From: Bacillus atrophaeus
Lineage (GTDB): Bacteria > Bacillota > Bacilli > Bacillales > Bacillaceae
Assembly: GCF_001584335.1 (NCBI RefSeq)
Contig: NZ_LSBB01000002.1
Location: forward strand, 88,101 to 152,100
Length of the DNA stretch: 64,000 nt
Reading direction: 5' to 3'
The notes under the pieces are model-generated. The model ran no database searches and was not told where the DNA came from. It was given only the letters and a program-made list of their open reading frames with translations. This document shows positions 18,412-27,025 of the stretch, one piece after another. The translations under genes were made by a program, and so were the position numbers. Within the stretch, counting starts at the first letter, position 1; each line of letters begins with the position of its first letter.

Positions 18412-19104
18412 CTAAAACTCTCCCAATTTATAGCCGATTCCCCAAAGTGTTTTGATATATTGAGGCGATGACGGATCGTCTTCAATTTTCTCTCTCAGAC
18501 GCCGCATATGAACGTTAATAATATTTTCGTCACCATAGTAATCCTCATTCCAAACCGAGCGATAGATCTGTTCTCTCGTAAATACTTTTTTAGGATTAGT
18601 AAAGAATAGCTTGATGATCTGCCATTCTTTTGAGGTCAGCTGAATCACTTCATCATTTTTTGTGATAAGGACATTTTCAATATCAAGCGTCAGCTCATGT
18701 ACACGAATGATATTCGTTTCTGCCGGTTCATTTACGGCATACTGTGTCGCTCTTCGGATTGCGGCCTTTACTCTTGCGGACAGTTCGATCATTGAAAACG
18801 GCTTGGCGATATAATCATCCGCGCCGAACCCCAGACCCAGCGCCTTTTCCACATCACCGTCTTTAGCGGAAATGATCAAAACCGGAATCTTGCTTTGCTC
18901 TCTTATGATTTTCAACAAATCCATCCCATTCAGCTTAGGCAGCATCAAATCTAGCAGGATCAAATCAAACGCATTCTGCCGAAACAGCTGAATGCCCTCT
19001 TCGCCGTCAAAAGCATGAACGACGTGAAACCCTTCCTTTGTTAAATAATGATCAACCACTTCACTGATTGACCGGTCATCCTCTACAAGCAAAATCTGCT
19101 GCAT
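18412..19104 (-). CDS. ycbL: OmpR-family response regulator YcbL
   Basis: A 230-residue response regulator. The receiver domain (residues 1-120) has the acidic pocket in LLVEDDRS, the phosphorylated Asp in LILLDLMLPKLNG and Lys in IAKPFSM. The winged-helix DNA-binding domain (about 130-228) includes SKEWQIIKLFFTNPKKVFTREQIY and NVHMRRLREKIEDD (partly quoted). ATG 19104 is the best match to the family start, though the ribosome-binding site is ambiguous and upstream in-frame GTG or TTG codons are possible. It is translationally linked to ycbM. Confidence 0.87.
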   Translation of the reverse strand: MQQILLVEDDRSISEVVDHYLTKEGFHVVHAFDGEEGIQLFRQNAFDLILLDLMLPKLNGMDLLKIIREQSKIPVLIISAKDGDVEKALGLGFGADDYIAKPFSMIELSARVKAAIRRATQYAVNEPAETNIIRVHELTLDIENVLITKNDEVIQLTSKEWQIIKLFFTNPKKVFTREQIYRSVWNEDYYGDENIINVHMRRLREKIEDDPSSPQYIKTLWGIGYKLGEF

Positions 19105-19134
19105 TTTCTCCACCAACCTCTTTAAAATAAGAAA

Positions 19135-19173
19135 CACACGTTTAATTACATTAAGTGTAATCAAAAACGTGCG
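19135..19173 (-). terminator. Long interrupted inverted repeat between ycbK relic and ycbL
   Basis: On the minus strand CACGTTT..ATTACA pairs with TGTAAT..AAACGTG around a short loop. A T-rich tract follows. It may be the old terminator of the rtpA-ycbK unit, or an operator upstream of ycbL. Confidence 0.5.
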
Positions 19174-19189
19174 TCTTTTATATAACATA

Positions 19190-19541
19190 TTATGTTTTTC
19201 CTATGATCAGCTTCCTATATTCCAAAAAAGTAATCACCATCAATACAACCAGACATCCCGTCCATTAAATGCACGCCAAGAAACAAAGCGCTCAGGAATT
19301 GTAATGACCGCTCCCCCATCGAGATCATCGCTCCTCTTTCAGCTCCAATCCGTTTGATGCCCTAAAACTCAAAACAAAGGGAATAGCTGTGCCTGAATAA
19401 CAAAACCGCGGCGGACGTTGCACCCTGAGCGTACGCCCGCTTCATCAAAATCGACTTTGAAGCGAAACAGACGGGGCCGCAAACCAGAAGGGCCACTCCA
19501 ATGACAGCCTGACGAACCTGGCTCTCCTCAACTTGACTCAT
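19190..19541 (-). pseudogene. ycbK: Relic of EamA/DMT-family transporter ycbK
   Basis: From ATG 19541 the minus strand reads a normal transporter N-terminus (SKSILMKRAYAQGATSA) and stops at TGA after 57 codons. After the stop, other frames read what looks like the C-terminal end of the same family: IKRIGAERGAMISMG, SALFLGVHLMDGM and, shifted, LVVLMVITFLEYRKLIIGK, ending at TAA 19190. A 10-helix transporter of about 300 residues is therefore reduced to its two ends by an internal deletion plus frameshifts. In strain 168 ycbK is the second gene of the rtpA operon; the position 25 bases after rtpA fits that. It cannot make a working transporter. Confidence 0.82.
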
Positions 19542-19566
19542 CTCAGCTCACTTACCTCCGTTATCT

Positions 19567-19728
19567 CTATTCGTTCAAATGTTTTTTGATAAAATGCAGC
19601 AGGGTATTTCCTTGAGCGGTGAGAATGACGCCTTTTCCGTCGCATTTCGGACAAGGCTTTCCATCTTCCTCCCCTGTTCTTTTACAATGCGGGCAAGTTA
19701 ATTCCAAATCATCTAAAGCGATTACCAT
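19567..19728 (-). CDS. rtpA: Anti-TRAP protein RtpA
   Basis: A 53-residue zinc protein matching anti-TRAP (AT, YczA) of B. subtilis in length and layout: MVIALDDLELTCPHC at the start, a second CPKCDGKG cysteine pair, then GVILTAQGNTLLHFI and an HLN end. The two CxxC pairs bind zinc in a DnaJ-like zinc ribbon. AT binds tryptophan-loaded TRAP and blocks its RNA binding, so it raises expression of trp genes when charged tRNA-Trp is scarce. ATG 19728 follows AAAAAGGAGGAATAAGC. It lies behind a tRNA-Trp T-box and a short leader ORF that ends two bases before its start. Confidence 0.93.
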   Translation of the reverse strand: MVIALDDLELTCPHCKRTGEEDGKPCPKCDGKGVILTAQGNTLLHFIKKHLNE

Positions 19729-19730
19729 GC

Positions 19731-19790
19731 TTATTCCTCCTTTTTGATTGATAAGTCTCCTGTACATGTGTTTCGCCAGCCTTCTTCCAT
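19731..19790 (-). CDS. rtpLP: Leader ORF upstream of rtpA (19 codons, one Trp)
   Basis: The frame reads MEEGWRNTCTGDLSIKKEE. ATG 19790 has a near-perfect ribosome-binding site (AAAGGAGGTGACGGCC), and the stop TAA ends two bases before the rtpA ATG, so this ORF covers the rtpA ribosome-binding site. In B. subtilis the leader peptide rtpLP is about ten residues with three Trp codons at its end, and stalling there frees the rtpA site. Here there is one Trp codon, at position 5, and the ORF is longer. Existence is supported by the ribosome-binding site; the regulatory role is inferred. Confidence 0.7.
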   Translation of the reverse strand: MEEGWRNTCTGDLSIKKEE

Positions 19791-19821
19791 GGCCGTCACC
19801 TCCTTTAAAAACACAAAAAAC

Positions 19822-20100
19822 CCCCGTCCATATCAAAGGACGAGGGTTTCGCGGTACCACCTTTATTAACAGCTCAAAAAGCCATTCACTCATAAGTACA
19901 GAAAAGTAAATTTCGATACTCCTCTCTTGGTAACGGGGAGAGAATCCCGGCAGCGCCTACTATTGTTTCAGCGATGCAATTCAAAAGCCCATTCGGTATC
20001 AGGGGAGGATCGGTTCTCAGCAGCCACCGACTCTCTGGACCCCGCACACTGATACGTACTTACTCTTCCTCCAGATTGTTGATCCGTTCTTTATTTGTAA
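19822..20100 (-). promoter_or_regulatory. T-box riboswitch, tRNA-Trp type, controlling rtpA
   Basis: The leader shows T-box landmarks in order on the minus strand: AGTA motif in stem I, CAGAGAGTCGGTGGCTGCTG, then the specifier region GAATGGGCTTTTGA with TGG (Trp) at 19989-19991. A second conserved block AGTAGGCGCTGCCGG follows, then the antiterminator T-box GGTGGTACCGCG (about 19850-19861) and a terminator CCCTCGTCC/GGACGGGGG with six T residues (19822-19852). Uncharged tRNA-Trp should stabilise the antiterminator and let RNA polymerase reach the leader ORF and rtpA. Confidence 0.95.
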
Positions 20101-20105
20101 AATTT

Positions 20106-20134
20106 ATAATACTCCGTGAGTTGAAGGAAGTCAA
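20106..20134 (-). promoter_or_regulatory. Promoter of the rtpA T-box transcript
   Basis: On the minus strand TTGACT (20129-20134) and TATTAT (20106-20111) are separated by 17 bases, and the T-box leader begins a few bases later. Confidence 0.85.
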
Positions 20135-20281
20135 TTCGAAATTACTTCGATCGTTTTGGTTTTTCTTCAATATGGGCCGACTGCATATTTGATGTTTAAG
20201 AAAACCAGTTTCAAGGAAACCAGTCATTAGATAGGGTAACCATTTCAAAAAAATCACTACAACTGCAATGAGGTGAAGCAA

Positions 20282-20467
20282 ATGAACGCTACAGCTAAAA
20301 AGTCGATGCTGAAAGGTGTCATTCTTGCGCTGGCAGTATTATTTTTAGTGTGTACGCACGTTGTAAATCTTTATGTTTGGCTTATTTTCATGTTTGCCGG
20401 CATAGTTGGTGATAAATTCATTACCATTCAAGAAAAACGAAAAGAGGCTGAAATGGAATCCGATTAG
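20282..20467 (+). CDS. Small membrane protein, unknown
   Basis: A 61-residue protein with a basic N-terminus, two predicted membrane helices (about residues 10-30 and 33-48) separated by a very short turn, and a charged C-terminal tail (EKRKEAEMESD). ATG 20282 follows GAGGTGAAGCAA; an in-frame GTG lies inside that site. It is divergent from the rtpA promoter and convergent with mphK. I do not recognise a family. Confidence 0.65.
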   Translation: MNATAKKSMLKGVILALAVLFLVCTHVVNLYVWLIFMFAGIVGDKFITIQEKRKEAEMESD

Positions 20468-20511
20468 CCATCGCCCGGTCTCATAACCGCCCGCTTGCCG
20501 GAACGATCATT

Positions 20512-21429
20512 TCATTTATCCAAACCAAGTGCCTCCCGCGCCATTTCCATATGATCATCTTGTTTTGTCTGCAGCGCAAACTTTGCGATATCGATCGGAT
20601 AGGCAGCCTCCATTTCTGTAATATGCTCCTGCATCCCCGGCCATCTTCTTCCCCCTTCCTCACTATAATGCTTCAGCAGGCGCGCGGTTTCTTTTTCGCC
20701 TAAAATCATTTGATACGCGACAAAATCCTTGGCCGGATCGGCGACTTTTGCTTCCGTCCAATCCAGAAGACCTGTCACGCGCTGATTTTTCCCAATCAAC
20801 ATATGCGCGGGATGCAAGTCGCCGTGAATGAGGGCGGAGAACCCCGGCCAGTATGAATCGTCACTAATCCACTTTTGCCACCTTCGCCAAAGGTGATCTG
20901 ATACGCCCAGCTCTCTCTTTATGTTATCCATGGATTCCGCTATTGACTGCCGGGTATTGTTCGGGCTTAACACTTCAATGCCGGCTTCAGCCGCGGCCGC
21001 TGGATCTGTCCCATGTAATTCAGCTAATATGCCGGCAAGCGATCGGACAAAATGATCTGAAGGCGGCTGATGGTCCATATTCCATACATATTGTTTCTCT
21101 TCTAGATCAATACCGGCGGCGGGTATTCCGTCAAGCCTTGGATAAGCAATCAGTTCCGGTGTATGAATTCGCCAATCCGGTACAGAGGCCGATAGATGTT
21201 TGCGGAGAAAGGCGAGAGCATTGCCTTCTGCTGCGGCTCTTTCAATCACATCATGCCGGCGCGGTTTTCGCAGCACCCATGGCACACCGTTTTCATCATC
21301 CGCAAATACAACTTGAAAATCCATACCCGTTTCATTAATTTGCGTGCTTTCACGGTTTACCATGAGGCCATTTTTATGTGCCAGTCTTACAATTTCCTCA
21401 ATGGACTGTTGTTCGTTCTGATTTGTCAT
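20512..21429 (-). CDS. mphK: Macrolide 2'-phosphotransferase homologue
   Basis: A 305-residue aminoglycoside-phosphotransferase-fold kinase, equivalent to YcbJ (MphK) of B. subtilis and related to Mph macrolide kinases that phosphorylate the 2'-hydroxyl of the desosamine sugar using GTP. The nucleotide-binding part includes the Lys in WVLRKPRRHDVIERAAAE (quoted in part: WVLRKPRR). The catalytic loop is LIHGDLHPAHMLI, with the catalytic Asp, and the metal-binding Asp lies in GLLDWTEAKVADPAKDF. ATG 21429 follows AAAGGGGAAAAGCAG. Resistance in this strain cannot be judged from sequence. Confidence 0.85.
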   Translation of the reverse strand: MTNQNEQQSIEEIVRLAHKNGLMVNRESTQINETGMDFQVVFADDENGVPWVLRKPRRHDVIERAAAEGNALAFLRKHLSASVPDWRIHTPELIAYPRLDGIPAAGIDLEEKQYVWNMDHQPPSDHFVRSLAGILAELHGTDPAAAAEAGIEVLSPNNTRQSIAESMDNIKRELGVSDHLWRRWQKWISDDSYWPGFSALIHGDLHPAHMLIGKNQRVTGLLDWTEAKVADPAKDFVAYQMILGEKETARLLKHYSEEGGRRWPGMQEHITEMEAAYPIDIAKFALQTKQDDHMEMAREALGLDK

Positions 21430-21465
21430 CTGCTTTTCCCCTTTTCCCTATTTGCTAACATATAA

Positions 21466-21748
21466 GGCTCCGCCTGCGGTTCAGGATAATGGAGAAGGAT
21501 TTTTGAAGACGCAAAAAAAGAAGGCAGCATTGCCTCCCCCTATTTCATACAATATTAGGGCTCCTTATTATAGGCAGGCCAATCCCGATTCCCCCGCACA
21601 CAGGCAGAGACTCTGTTCACTATTTAATTAGTGTGCCAAAGTGTGAAACGGAATCTTATGAATGCCAAACCAGAACCCCTCCGTTCTTTATAAGTTAAGA
21701 CCATTTTACAATACATTCCATGTGATAACTACCATAAATCTAAATCAA
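21466..21748. other. Spacer between mphK and garD with a probable terminator
   Basis: On the minus strand near 21511-21540 AGGCA and TGCCT flank a four-base loop and a T-run follows, a likely terminator for garD read-through about 210 bases after its stop codon. I see nothing else in this spacer. Confidence 0.45.
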
Positions 21749-23284
21749 TCAAGTCACCGGCGATGGATTAAAGAGACACAAATCATTGTGAAGCCCCCAA
21801 TGGTCGGCCCACGTTTGTTTGCGGCCGCTGGCGACGTCCACGATCAACCGGAATATTTCCCAGCCGATTTCTTCTATGCTCGCCTCACCCGTTGCGATTC
21901 GTCCCGCATTCACATCTATTAAATCTCCCCATTGCTCTGATAACGAATGCCGGGTTGATACTTTAATCACCGGCGCTGCTGCCAGACCGTACGGCGTTCC
22001 TCTTCCTGTCGTAAATACCTGCACATTCATGCCGGCCGCAAGCTGAAGTGTTCCGCAGACAAAATCACTTGCCGGAGTCGCCGCGAACAGTAACCCTTTT
22101 TGATCCGCCTTTTCACCGGGACCCAGCACGCCGGAAATGGGGCTTGTGCCTGACTTCGCCACAGATCCTAATGATTTTTCCACCACATTTGATAAACCGC
22201 CTTTTTTATTGCCCGGCGATGGATTGGCGCTTCGATCCGCTTCCCCACGCTGCAAGTAGCTGTCATACCACTTCATTTCATGAATAAGTGAGTGCCCGAC
22301 CTCTTCATTGATTGCCCGCGGCGTTAATAAATGGATGGCATCTCTTACTTCCGTGACTTCTGAAAATAAAACAGTCGCCCCCGCCCGAACCAATAAATCA
22401 GCTGCATACCCTACCGCCGGATTGGCCGTGACGCCGGAAAAGGCATCGCTTCCGCCGCATTGCAGGCCGATCACCAAATCAGAAACAGGACAGGTGACAC
22501 GGGTTCTGCTGTTTAGTTTAATTAACCGCTCTTCCGCCATTTCCATTATGGATTGAATCATATTCGTAAAGCCTTGCTGGTCTTGTAATGAAATGATATT
22601 TGCAGGTTCGCCGCCAGGAACAATTCTTGCGGGAAGGAGTTTTTCACAGCCTAAGCCGACCGCCATTACCTCCCCGCCGAAATTAGGATGCTTTGCCAAG
22701 TTTTGAATCGTGCGGATGGGGATTACGGCATCCGGCGCATTGATCGCCACTCCGCATCCATATTGATGATGTAACGGCACGACATCATCAACATTAGGGT
22801 ATTTCGGAAGGAGGTCTTCTTTGATGCGTTTTACCGCATAATCAAGGACGCCGACGACGCATTGAACGCTGGTGGTAATTCCGAGGATGTTTTTTGTCCC
22901 CGCGCTCCCGTCCTCGTTTCGATAGCCTTCAAATGTATATCCTTCAAGGGAAGGCTGCGGGCCGGGCACTCTGTTTGCAATGGGCAGGTCCTCTAATACC
23001 GGAGGGGCGGGCATTCTTACAAGAGTTTCTTGCAGCCAGCATCCCCGATTGATCTGCCGGTCGGCATACCCAATCACTTCTCCGTAACGTACAATAGCAG
23101 CACCTTGTTTCAAATCAGTTAAAGTCACTTTATGACCTTGCGGAACATATTCCTCAAGCATAAGGCCGCATGGAAAAACAGTACCTGCCGGCAGTCCTCT
23201 GTCATTTACAATAATCGCTACGTTGTCATTTGCATTCACTTTGATGTAAAGCGGCGATTGATTTTGTTTGAGGTTCAAAACCAT
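21749..23284 (-). CDS. garD: D-galactarate dehydratase
   Basis: A 511-residue enzyme of the UxaA/GarD family that dehydrates D-galactarate to 5-dehydro-4-deoxy-D-glucarate. The N-terminal SAF-like domain (residues about 1-100) is followed by the catalytic domain starting [20 protein letters not shown], with [14 protein letters not shown] and [19 protein letters not shown] as metal-site segments (partly quoted). Its product enters the same route as that of gudD and is used by kdgD. ATG 23284 follows AAGGAGTGTTTTTCTA. It is separated from ycbG by a terminator and has its own cre-like site. Confidence 0.93.
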   Translation of the reverse strand: MVLNLKQNQSPLYIKVNANDNVAIIVNDRGLPAGTVFPCGLMLEEYVPQGHKVTLTDLKQGAAIVRYGEVIGYADRQINRGCWLQETLVRMPAPPVLEDLPIANRVPGPQPSLEGYTFEGYRNEDGSAGTKNILGITTSVQCVVGVLDYAVKRIKEDLLPKYPNVDDVVPLHHQYGCGVAINAPDAVIPIRTIQNLAKHPNFGGEVMAVGLGCEKLLPARIVPGGEPANIISLQDQQGFTNMIQSIMEMAEERLIKLNSRTRVTCPVSDLVIGLQCGGSDAFSGVTANPAVGYAADLLVRAGATVLFSEVTEVRDAIHLLTPRAINEEVGHSLIHEMKWYDSYLQRGEADRSANPSPGNKKGGLSNVVEKSLGSVAKSGTSPISGVLGPGEKADQKGLLFAATPASDFVCGTLQLAAGMNVQVFTTGRGTPYGLAAAPVIKVSTRHSLSEQWGDLIDVNAGRIATGEASIEEIGWEIFRLIVDVASGRKQTWADHWGLHNDLCLFNPSPVT

Positions 23285-23309
23285 TAGAAAAACACTCCTT
23301 CCACATATT

Positions 23310-23323
23310 CGTAAGCGCTTTCT
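23310..23323 (-). promoter_or_regulatory. cre-like site upstream of garD
   Basis: AGAAAGCGCTTACG on the minus strand departs from the CcpA cre consensus TGAAANCGNTTNCA only at the two ends. It lies 26 bases before the garD start. Confidence 0.6.
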
Positions 23324-23332
23324 ATACTCATT

Positions 23333-23370
23333 ATAAAAAAAGCCGCAAAGATGAAATCCAATCTGCGGCT
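23333..23370 (-). terminator. Terminator of ycbG
   Basis: On the minus strand AGCCGCA and TGCGGCT flank a 16-base loop and are followed by seven T residues. Confidence 0.85.
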
Positions 23371-23382
23371 GGTGTGTTACGG

Positions 23383-24084
23383 CTATTTTCCGTCCATGCC
23401 TTTTATGATCTTGTCACGCACAAATTTCAAATGCTCATACATGTGATAATGGGCTTGATAAGGATCTCTTTTGGCAAGGGCGTCATAAATTTGTTTATGA
23501 TATTCAACCGTAACGTCCCTTTCTCTGTACGGGATTTGACTGTCTATTTTCGCATGGGTGATCAGCAACGATTGAATCATTCCTTCGACAACCGGGTTAT
23601 TGGCGCTCAATGCAATAATTCTGTGAAATTCTTTATCCGCTTCGCCGTAATTATTGTCTGTGCTATTGGCGATGTCGTCGATGGTTTTCTTTAAACGCTT
23701 GAGCTCATCTTCATTTATTTTCTCCGCGGCAATCGTCACCAATCCAAGCTCTAATGCCATCCGCGCTTCTATGATAGCCGGCAGATTATCAAGCGCTAAA
23801 GCAAGCATGACGGAAAACGGGTGCATGCCGATTTTATCGTTGAAATAGGTTCCGCCACGGGTTTTTCTTGTAATCACACCAAGCGTTTCAAGCGAACTTA
23901 ATGCTTCTCGAAGGACAGGCCTGCTGACATGTAAAATGTCCATCAATTCCATTTCGGTCGGTAATTTATCTCCTGCCTTCAATTGGCCGCTTGATAATAA
24001 GTGGACGATCCGCTCAATCACCTGTTTAGCTAGTGTTTTACGATTGACTGAATCCACTTTCAGTTCTTCTAAACCTTCATACAC
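23383..24084 (-). CDS. ycbG: GntR/FadR-family regulator YcbG
   Basis: A 233-residue regulator. Residues 10-75 form the GntR winged helix ([31 protein letters not shown], quoted in part: [15 protein letters not shown]). The FCD ligand domain follows, with metal or acid-binding features in [20 protein letters not shown] and YEHLKF. It most likely represses the glucarate/galactarate genes and is relieved by a sugar acid or its breakdown product. I start it at GTG 24084, six bases after GGGGGAG, which gives the strain 168 length; TTG 24090 touches the ribosome-binding site. The same 11-base palindrome overlaps the -10 boxes of ycbG and kdgD. Confidence 0.87.
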   Translation of the reverse strand: MYEGLEELKVDSVNRKTLAKQVIERIVHLLSSGQLKAGDKLPTEMELMDILHVSRPVLREALSSLETLGVITRKTRGGTYFNDKIGMHPFSVMLALALDNLPAIIEARMALELGLVTIAAEKINEDELKRLKKTIDDIANSTDNNYGEADKEFHRIIALSANNPVVEGMIQSLLITHAKIDSQIPYRERDVTVEYHKQIYDALAKRDPYQAHYHMYEHLKFVRDKIIKGMDGK

Positions 24085-24109
24085 GAACAACTCCCCCTTC
24101 AGTTGTTCA

Positions 24110-24138
24110 ATTGTAAGACAAAATAAAACTTATTACAA
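24110..24138 (-). promoter_or_regulatory. ycbG promoter with overlapping candidate YcbG operator
   Basis: On the minus strand TTGTAA (24133-24138) and TACAAT (24110-24115) are spaced by 17 bases. The palindrome TTGTCTTACAA (24111-24121) covers the -10 box and recurs at the kdgD promoter, which suggests autorepression. Confidence 0.65.
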
Positions 24139-24154
24139 TATTTAGAATCAATTC

Positions 24155-25522
24155 TTATCGAACGAGACAAGGCCGTTTGTGGTTAAACTCCCAGTTATTG
24201 ATCAAAAACTGCATAGGAACCGCGTCATTGCGCGCGCCTACATTCATTTTTTGATACAGCGCATTCGCCTTCTCCACTTGTTCCATATCAAGGTCAATCC
24301 CAAGCCCCGGCTTATTCGGCACCTTCACATAGCCATCGATAATCTCAAATGGCTGTTTCGTTAAACGCTGCCCGTCCTGCCAGATCCAATGGGTATCAAT
24401 CGCAGTAATCCGGCCCGGAGCTGCGGCTGCCACATGGGTAAACATGGCGAGTGAGATGTCAAAATGATTGTTAGAATGAGAGCCCCACGTCAATCCCCAA
24501 TCATGGCACATTTGCGACACACGCACCGAGCCCTGCATCGTCCAGAAATGCGGATCAGCTAACGGAATATCTACGGCATACAATTGAATCGCATGCCCCA
24601 TTTCCCGCCAGTCGGTCGCAATCATATTGGTTGCAGTCGGCAGCCCTGTCGCGCGGCGGAATTCGGCCATCACTTCGCGAGCCGAATAACCGTTTTCTGC
24701 CCCGCATGGGTCTTCGGCATACGCAAGCACGCCATGCTGCCCTTTACATAATTCGATCGCTTCGTCTAATGACCATGCCCCGTTCGGATCTAGAGTAATT
24801 CTCGCATCAGGAAAACGTTTTGATAACGCGGTGATGGCTTCCATTTCTTCCTCTCCCCGCAGTACGCCGCCTTTCAGTTTGAAATCCTGAAAGCCGTAGC
24901 GTTCATGAGCGGCTTCCGCAAGGCGGACAATAGCCTCAAGTGTCAATGCTTCCTCGTGGCGAAGGCGGAACCACTTACAATCTGACTCCTGATCGCTTTG
25001 ATACGGCAGTGTCGTCCGTTTACGGTCACCAATGTAGAATAGATAGCCGAGCATCTCCACTTTATCCCTCTGCTTGCCTTCTCCCAGCAAAGCAGCAACC
25101 GGTTCATTGAGAAACTTGCCCAGCACATCTAACAATGCTGCTTCCAATGCTGTCACAGCGTGAACCGTTGTTCGCAAATCAAACGTTTGGATACCGCGTC
25201 CTCCGCTATCCTGGTCTGCAAACTGCTTCCTGACCGTTTGCAAAATCGACTGATACGCGCCGATTGATTTTCCGATCACAAGCGGCTTTGCCAGCTCCAG
25301 CGTGCGGCGGATTTTTTCTCCGCCAGGCACCTCACCGACACCCTGATTCCCGCTGCTGTCTGTTAAAATAACGATATTTCGGGTAAAAAACGGGCTGTGG
25401 GCTCCGCTTAAATTCAAAAGCATGCTGTCGTGACCCGCTGTTGGAATAACCTTCATTTCAGAAATTAACGGAATATTCGATCTATTTTCTTTTTGAACCT
25501 GCTCCTGTATTGGTGAACTCAT
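24155..25522 (-). CDS. gudD: Glucarate dehydratase
   Basis: A 455-residue enolase-superfamily enzyme converting D-glucarate (and L-idarate) to 5-dehydro-4-deoxy-D-glucarate. The N-terminal capping domain is followed by the barrel. The Lys base lies in [10 protein letters not shown], the metal ligands in [30 protein letters not shown] and [11 protein letters not shown], and the His-Asp pair in [14 protein letters not shown] (some segments quoted in part). Length equals that of B. subtilis GudD. ATG 25522 follows GAGGAGGATGAAAA. It lies 36 bases after gudP, and the gap holds a cre-like sequence. Confidence 0.95.
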   Translation of the reverse strand: MSSPIQEQVQKENRSNIPLISEMKVIPTAGHDSMLLNLSGAHSPFFTRNIVILTDSSGNQGVGEVPGGEKIRRTLELAKPLVIGKSIGAYQSILQTVRKQFADQDSGGRGIQTFDLRTTVHAVTALEAALLDVLGKFLNEPVAALLGEGKQRDKVEMLGYLFYIGDRKRTTLPYQSDQESDCKWFRLRHEEALTLEAIVRLAEAAHERYGFQDFKLKGGVLRGEEEMEAITALSKRFPDARITLDPNGAWSLDEAIELCKGQHGVLAYAEDPCGAENGYSAREVMAEFRRATGLPTATNMIATDWREMGHAIQLYAVDIPLADPHFWTMQGSVRVSQMCHDWGLTWGSHSNNHFDISLAMFTHVAAAAPGRITAIDTHWIWQDGQRLTKQPFEIIDGYVKVPNKPGLGIDLDMEQVEKANALYQKMNVGARNDAVPMQFLINNWEFNHKRPCLVR

Positions 25523-25538
25523 TTTTCATCCTCCTCAT

Positions 25539-25552
25539 GTAAAACGCTTTCA
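25539..25552 (-). promoter_or_regulatory. cre-like site between gudP and gudD
   Basis: TGAAAGCGTTTTAC on the minus strand matches the cre consensus except at the last two positions. It could act as a transcription roadblock within the operon or control a gudD promoter. Confidence 0.5.
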
Positions 25553-25558
25553 AAATTG

Positions 25559-26932
25559 TTAGACAGGCAGTGATTGATCGGGGTTTTGCTCTTGTTTCTT
25601 CAACACGACCCGTTTGATCGGCCCGACAAGCAGCAAATAGCTGAGAATCGCCGCGATCGCGTTAGCGCCTACAAAGACGAGCGCGCCATTAAATGATCCC
25701 GTTGCGTTTACAATATAACCGATAATAATCGGGGTGGTGATAGAAGCAATATTTCCAAATGTATTAAACAAACTGCCGCTTAATCCCGCACACTCTTTCG
25801 GAGACGTATCGGAAACAACAGCCCAGCCCAACGCGCCGAAGCCTTTTCCAAAAAACGCGAGTGACATGATCACAACGACAAGCCAAGCAGATTCTGTATA
25901 GTTGCAGATGATCATACTGCAAGACAGCAGCATCCCGATAATGATCGGCACTTTTCTGGCCAAAGTGAGTGAACGGCCTTTTTTCAGTAAAAAGTCAGAT
26001 ACGATGCCGCCAAGCACTCCGCCTGCAAATCCGCACAGCGCCGGCATCGAAGCCACAAACCCCGCTTCAAGGATGGACATTCCGCGGGCTTGAACCAGAT
26101 ATACCGGAAACCATGTCAGAAAGAAATAGGTGAGCGTTGTAATGCAATATTGCGCGATGTACACGCCGATTAACATACGGTTCGTTAATAATTGCTTGAT
26201 ATACGGCCATTTGGATTCCTTTTTCTGCTTGCTTTCTTCCCGGCTGTCATCCATTGAAATCAGCCCGCCGCCTTTTTCAATATACTCGAGTTCAGCTTGG
26301 TTGACCTTCGGATGCTTTTTCGGTTCATACACCGTTTTAAGCCAAACAAAAGTTAGAAGGATTCCCCCGACACCCATGACAACAAAGACAGAATGCCAGC
26401 CGAAAGAATGGGTGAGCCAGCCCATTAAAGGAGAAAAAATAACGATAGCGAAGTATTGAGCTGAGTTAAAGAAGGCTGAAGCCGTGCCGCGCTCGGCGCT
26501 TGGGAACCATGAGGCAACCACTCTGCCGTTCCCCGGAAATGACGGCGCTTCAGAAATTCCCACCAAAAAACGCAGTGTAAACAGCAGGATAATAGCAGTC
26601 CCAGCGGAAAAAAATCCAATCGCGCCTTGCAGCAGCGTAAAGAATGACCAAAAAAAGATGCTTAAGGCGATAATGGTTTTAGAACCGAAACGATCAAGCA
26701 GCCAGCCTCCGGGAAGCTGCGCGATGACATATGCCCAGCCGAAAGCGGAAAAAACATACCCCATGGCAACTGAATCCAATCCAAGGTCTTGCTGTACAGC
26801 ATCACCCGCAATGGAAAGCGTCGCGCGGTCCGCATAATTGATTGACGTCACAACAAACAGCATAAATACGATGAACCAGCGCACAGATGTTTTTTTGCCC
26901 GCCGGTGAAAAATTCGCATTGTCTTTTTTCAT
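25559..26932 (-). CDS. gudP: Glucarate/galactarate transporter (MFS)
   Basis: A 457-residue major-facilitator permease of the anion:cation symporter group, with 12 predicted helices. The family signature after the first helix is NYADRATLSIAGDA, and PGGWLLDRFGSKTII is the typical loop between helices 2 and 3. LVGISEAPSFPGNGRVVASWFP marks helix 4 (quoted in part here: ISEAPSFPGNGRVVASW). It should import glucarate and galactarate with protons for gudD and garD. ATG 26932 follows GGAGAAGATGTT. It lies between gucD and gudD on the same strand. Confidence 0.93.
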   Translation of the reverse strand: MKKDNANFSPAGKKTSVRWFIVFMLFVVTSINYADRATLSIAGDAVQQDLGLDSVAMGYVFSAFGWAYVIAQLPGGWLLDRFGSKTIIALSIFFWSFFTLLQGAIGFFSAGTAIILLFTLRFLVGISEAPSFPGNGRVVASWFPSAERGTASAFFNSAQYFAIVIFSPLMGWLTHSFGWHSVFVVMGVGGILLTFVWLKTVYEPKKHPKVNQAELEYIEKGGGLISMDDSREESKQKKESKWPYIKQLLTNRMLIGVYIAQYCITTLTYFFLTWFPVYLVQARGMSILEAGFVASMPALCGFAGGVLGGIVSDFLLKKGRSLTLARKVPIIIGMLLSCSMIICNYTESAWLVVVIMSLAFFGKGFGALGWAVVSDTSPKECAGLSGSLFNTFGNIASITTPIIIGYIVNATGSFNGALVFVGANAIAAILSYLLLVGPIKRVVLKKQEQNPDQSLPV

Positions 26933-27025
26933 AACATCTTCTCCTTTATCAATTTAGAGAAAAATATGCTGGCCGGTAATAGAGATTGGAAAGAGACAAC
27001 TGCCCCTTTCCAACGCAAGGAATCA

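Noticed and set aside
19567..19893. Long frame extending rtpA upstream to 108 residues
   Set aside because: The extra part translates the T-box terminator and leader; the 53-residue reading has the right ribosome-binding site and matches anti-TRAP.
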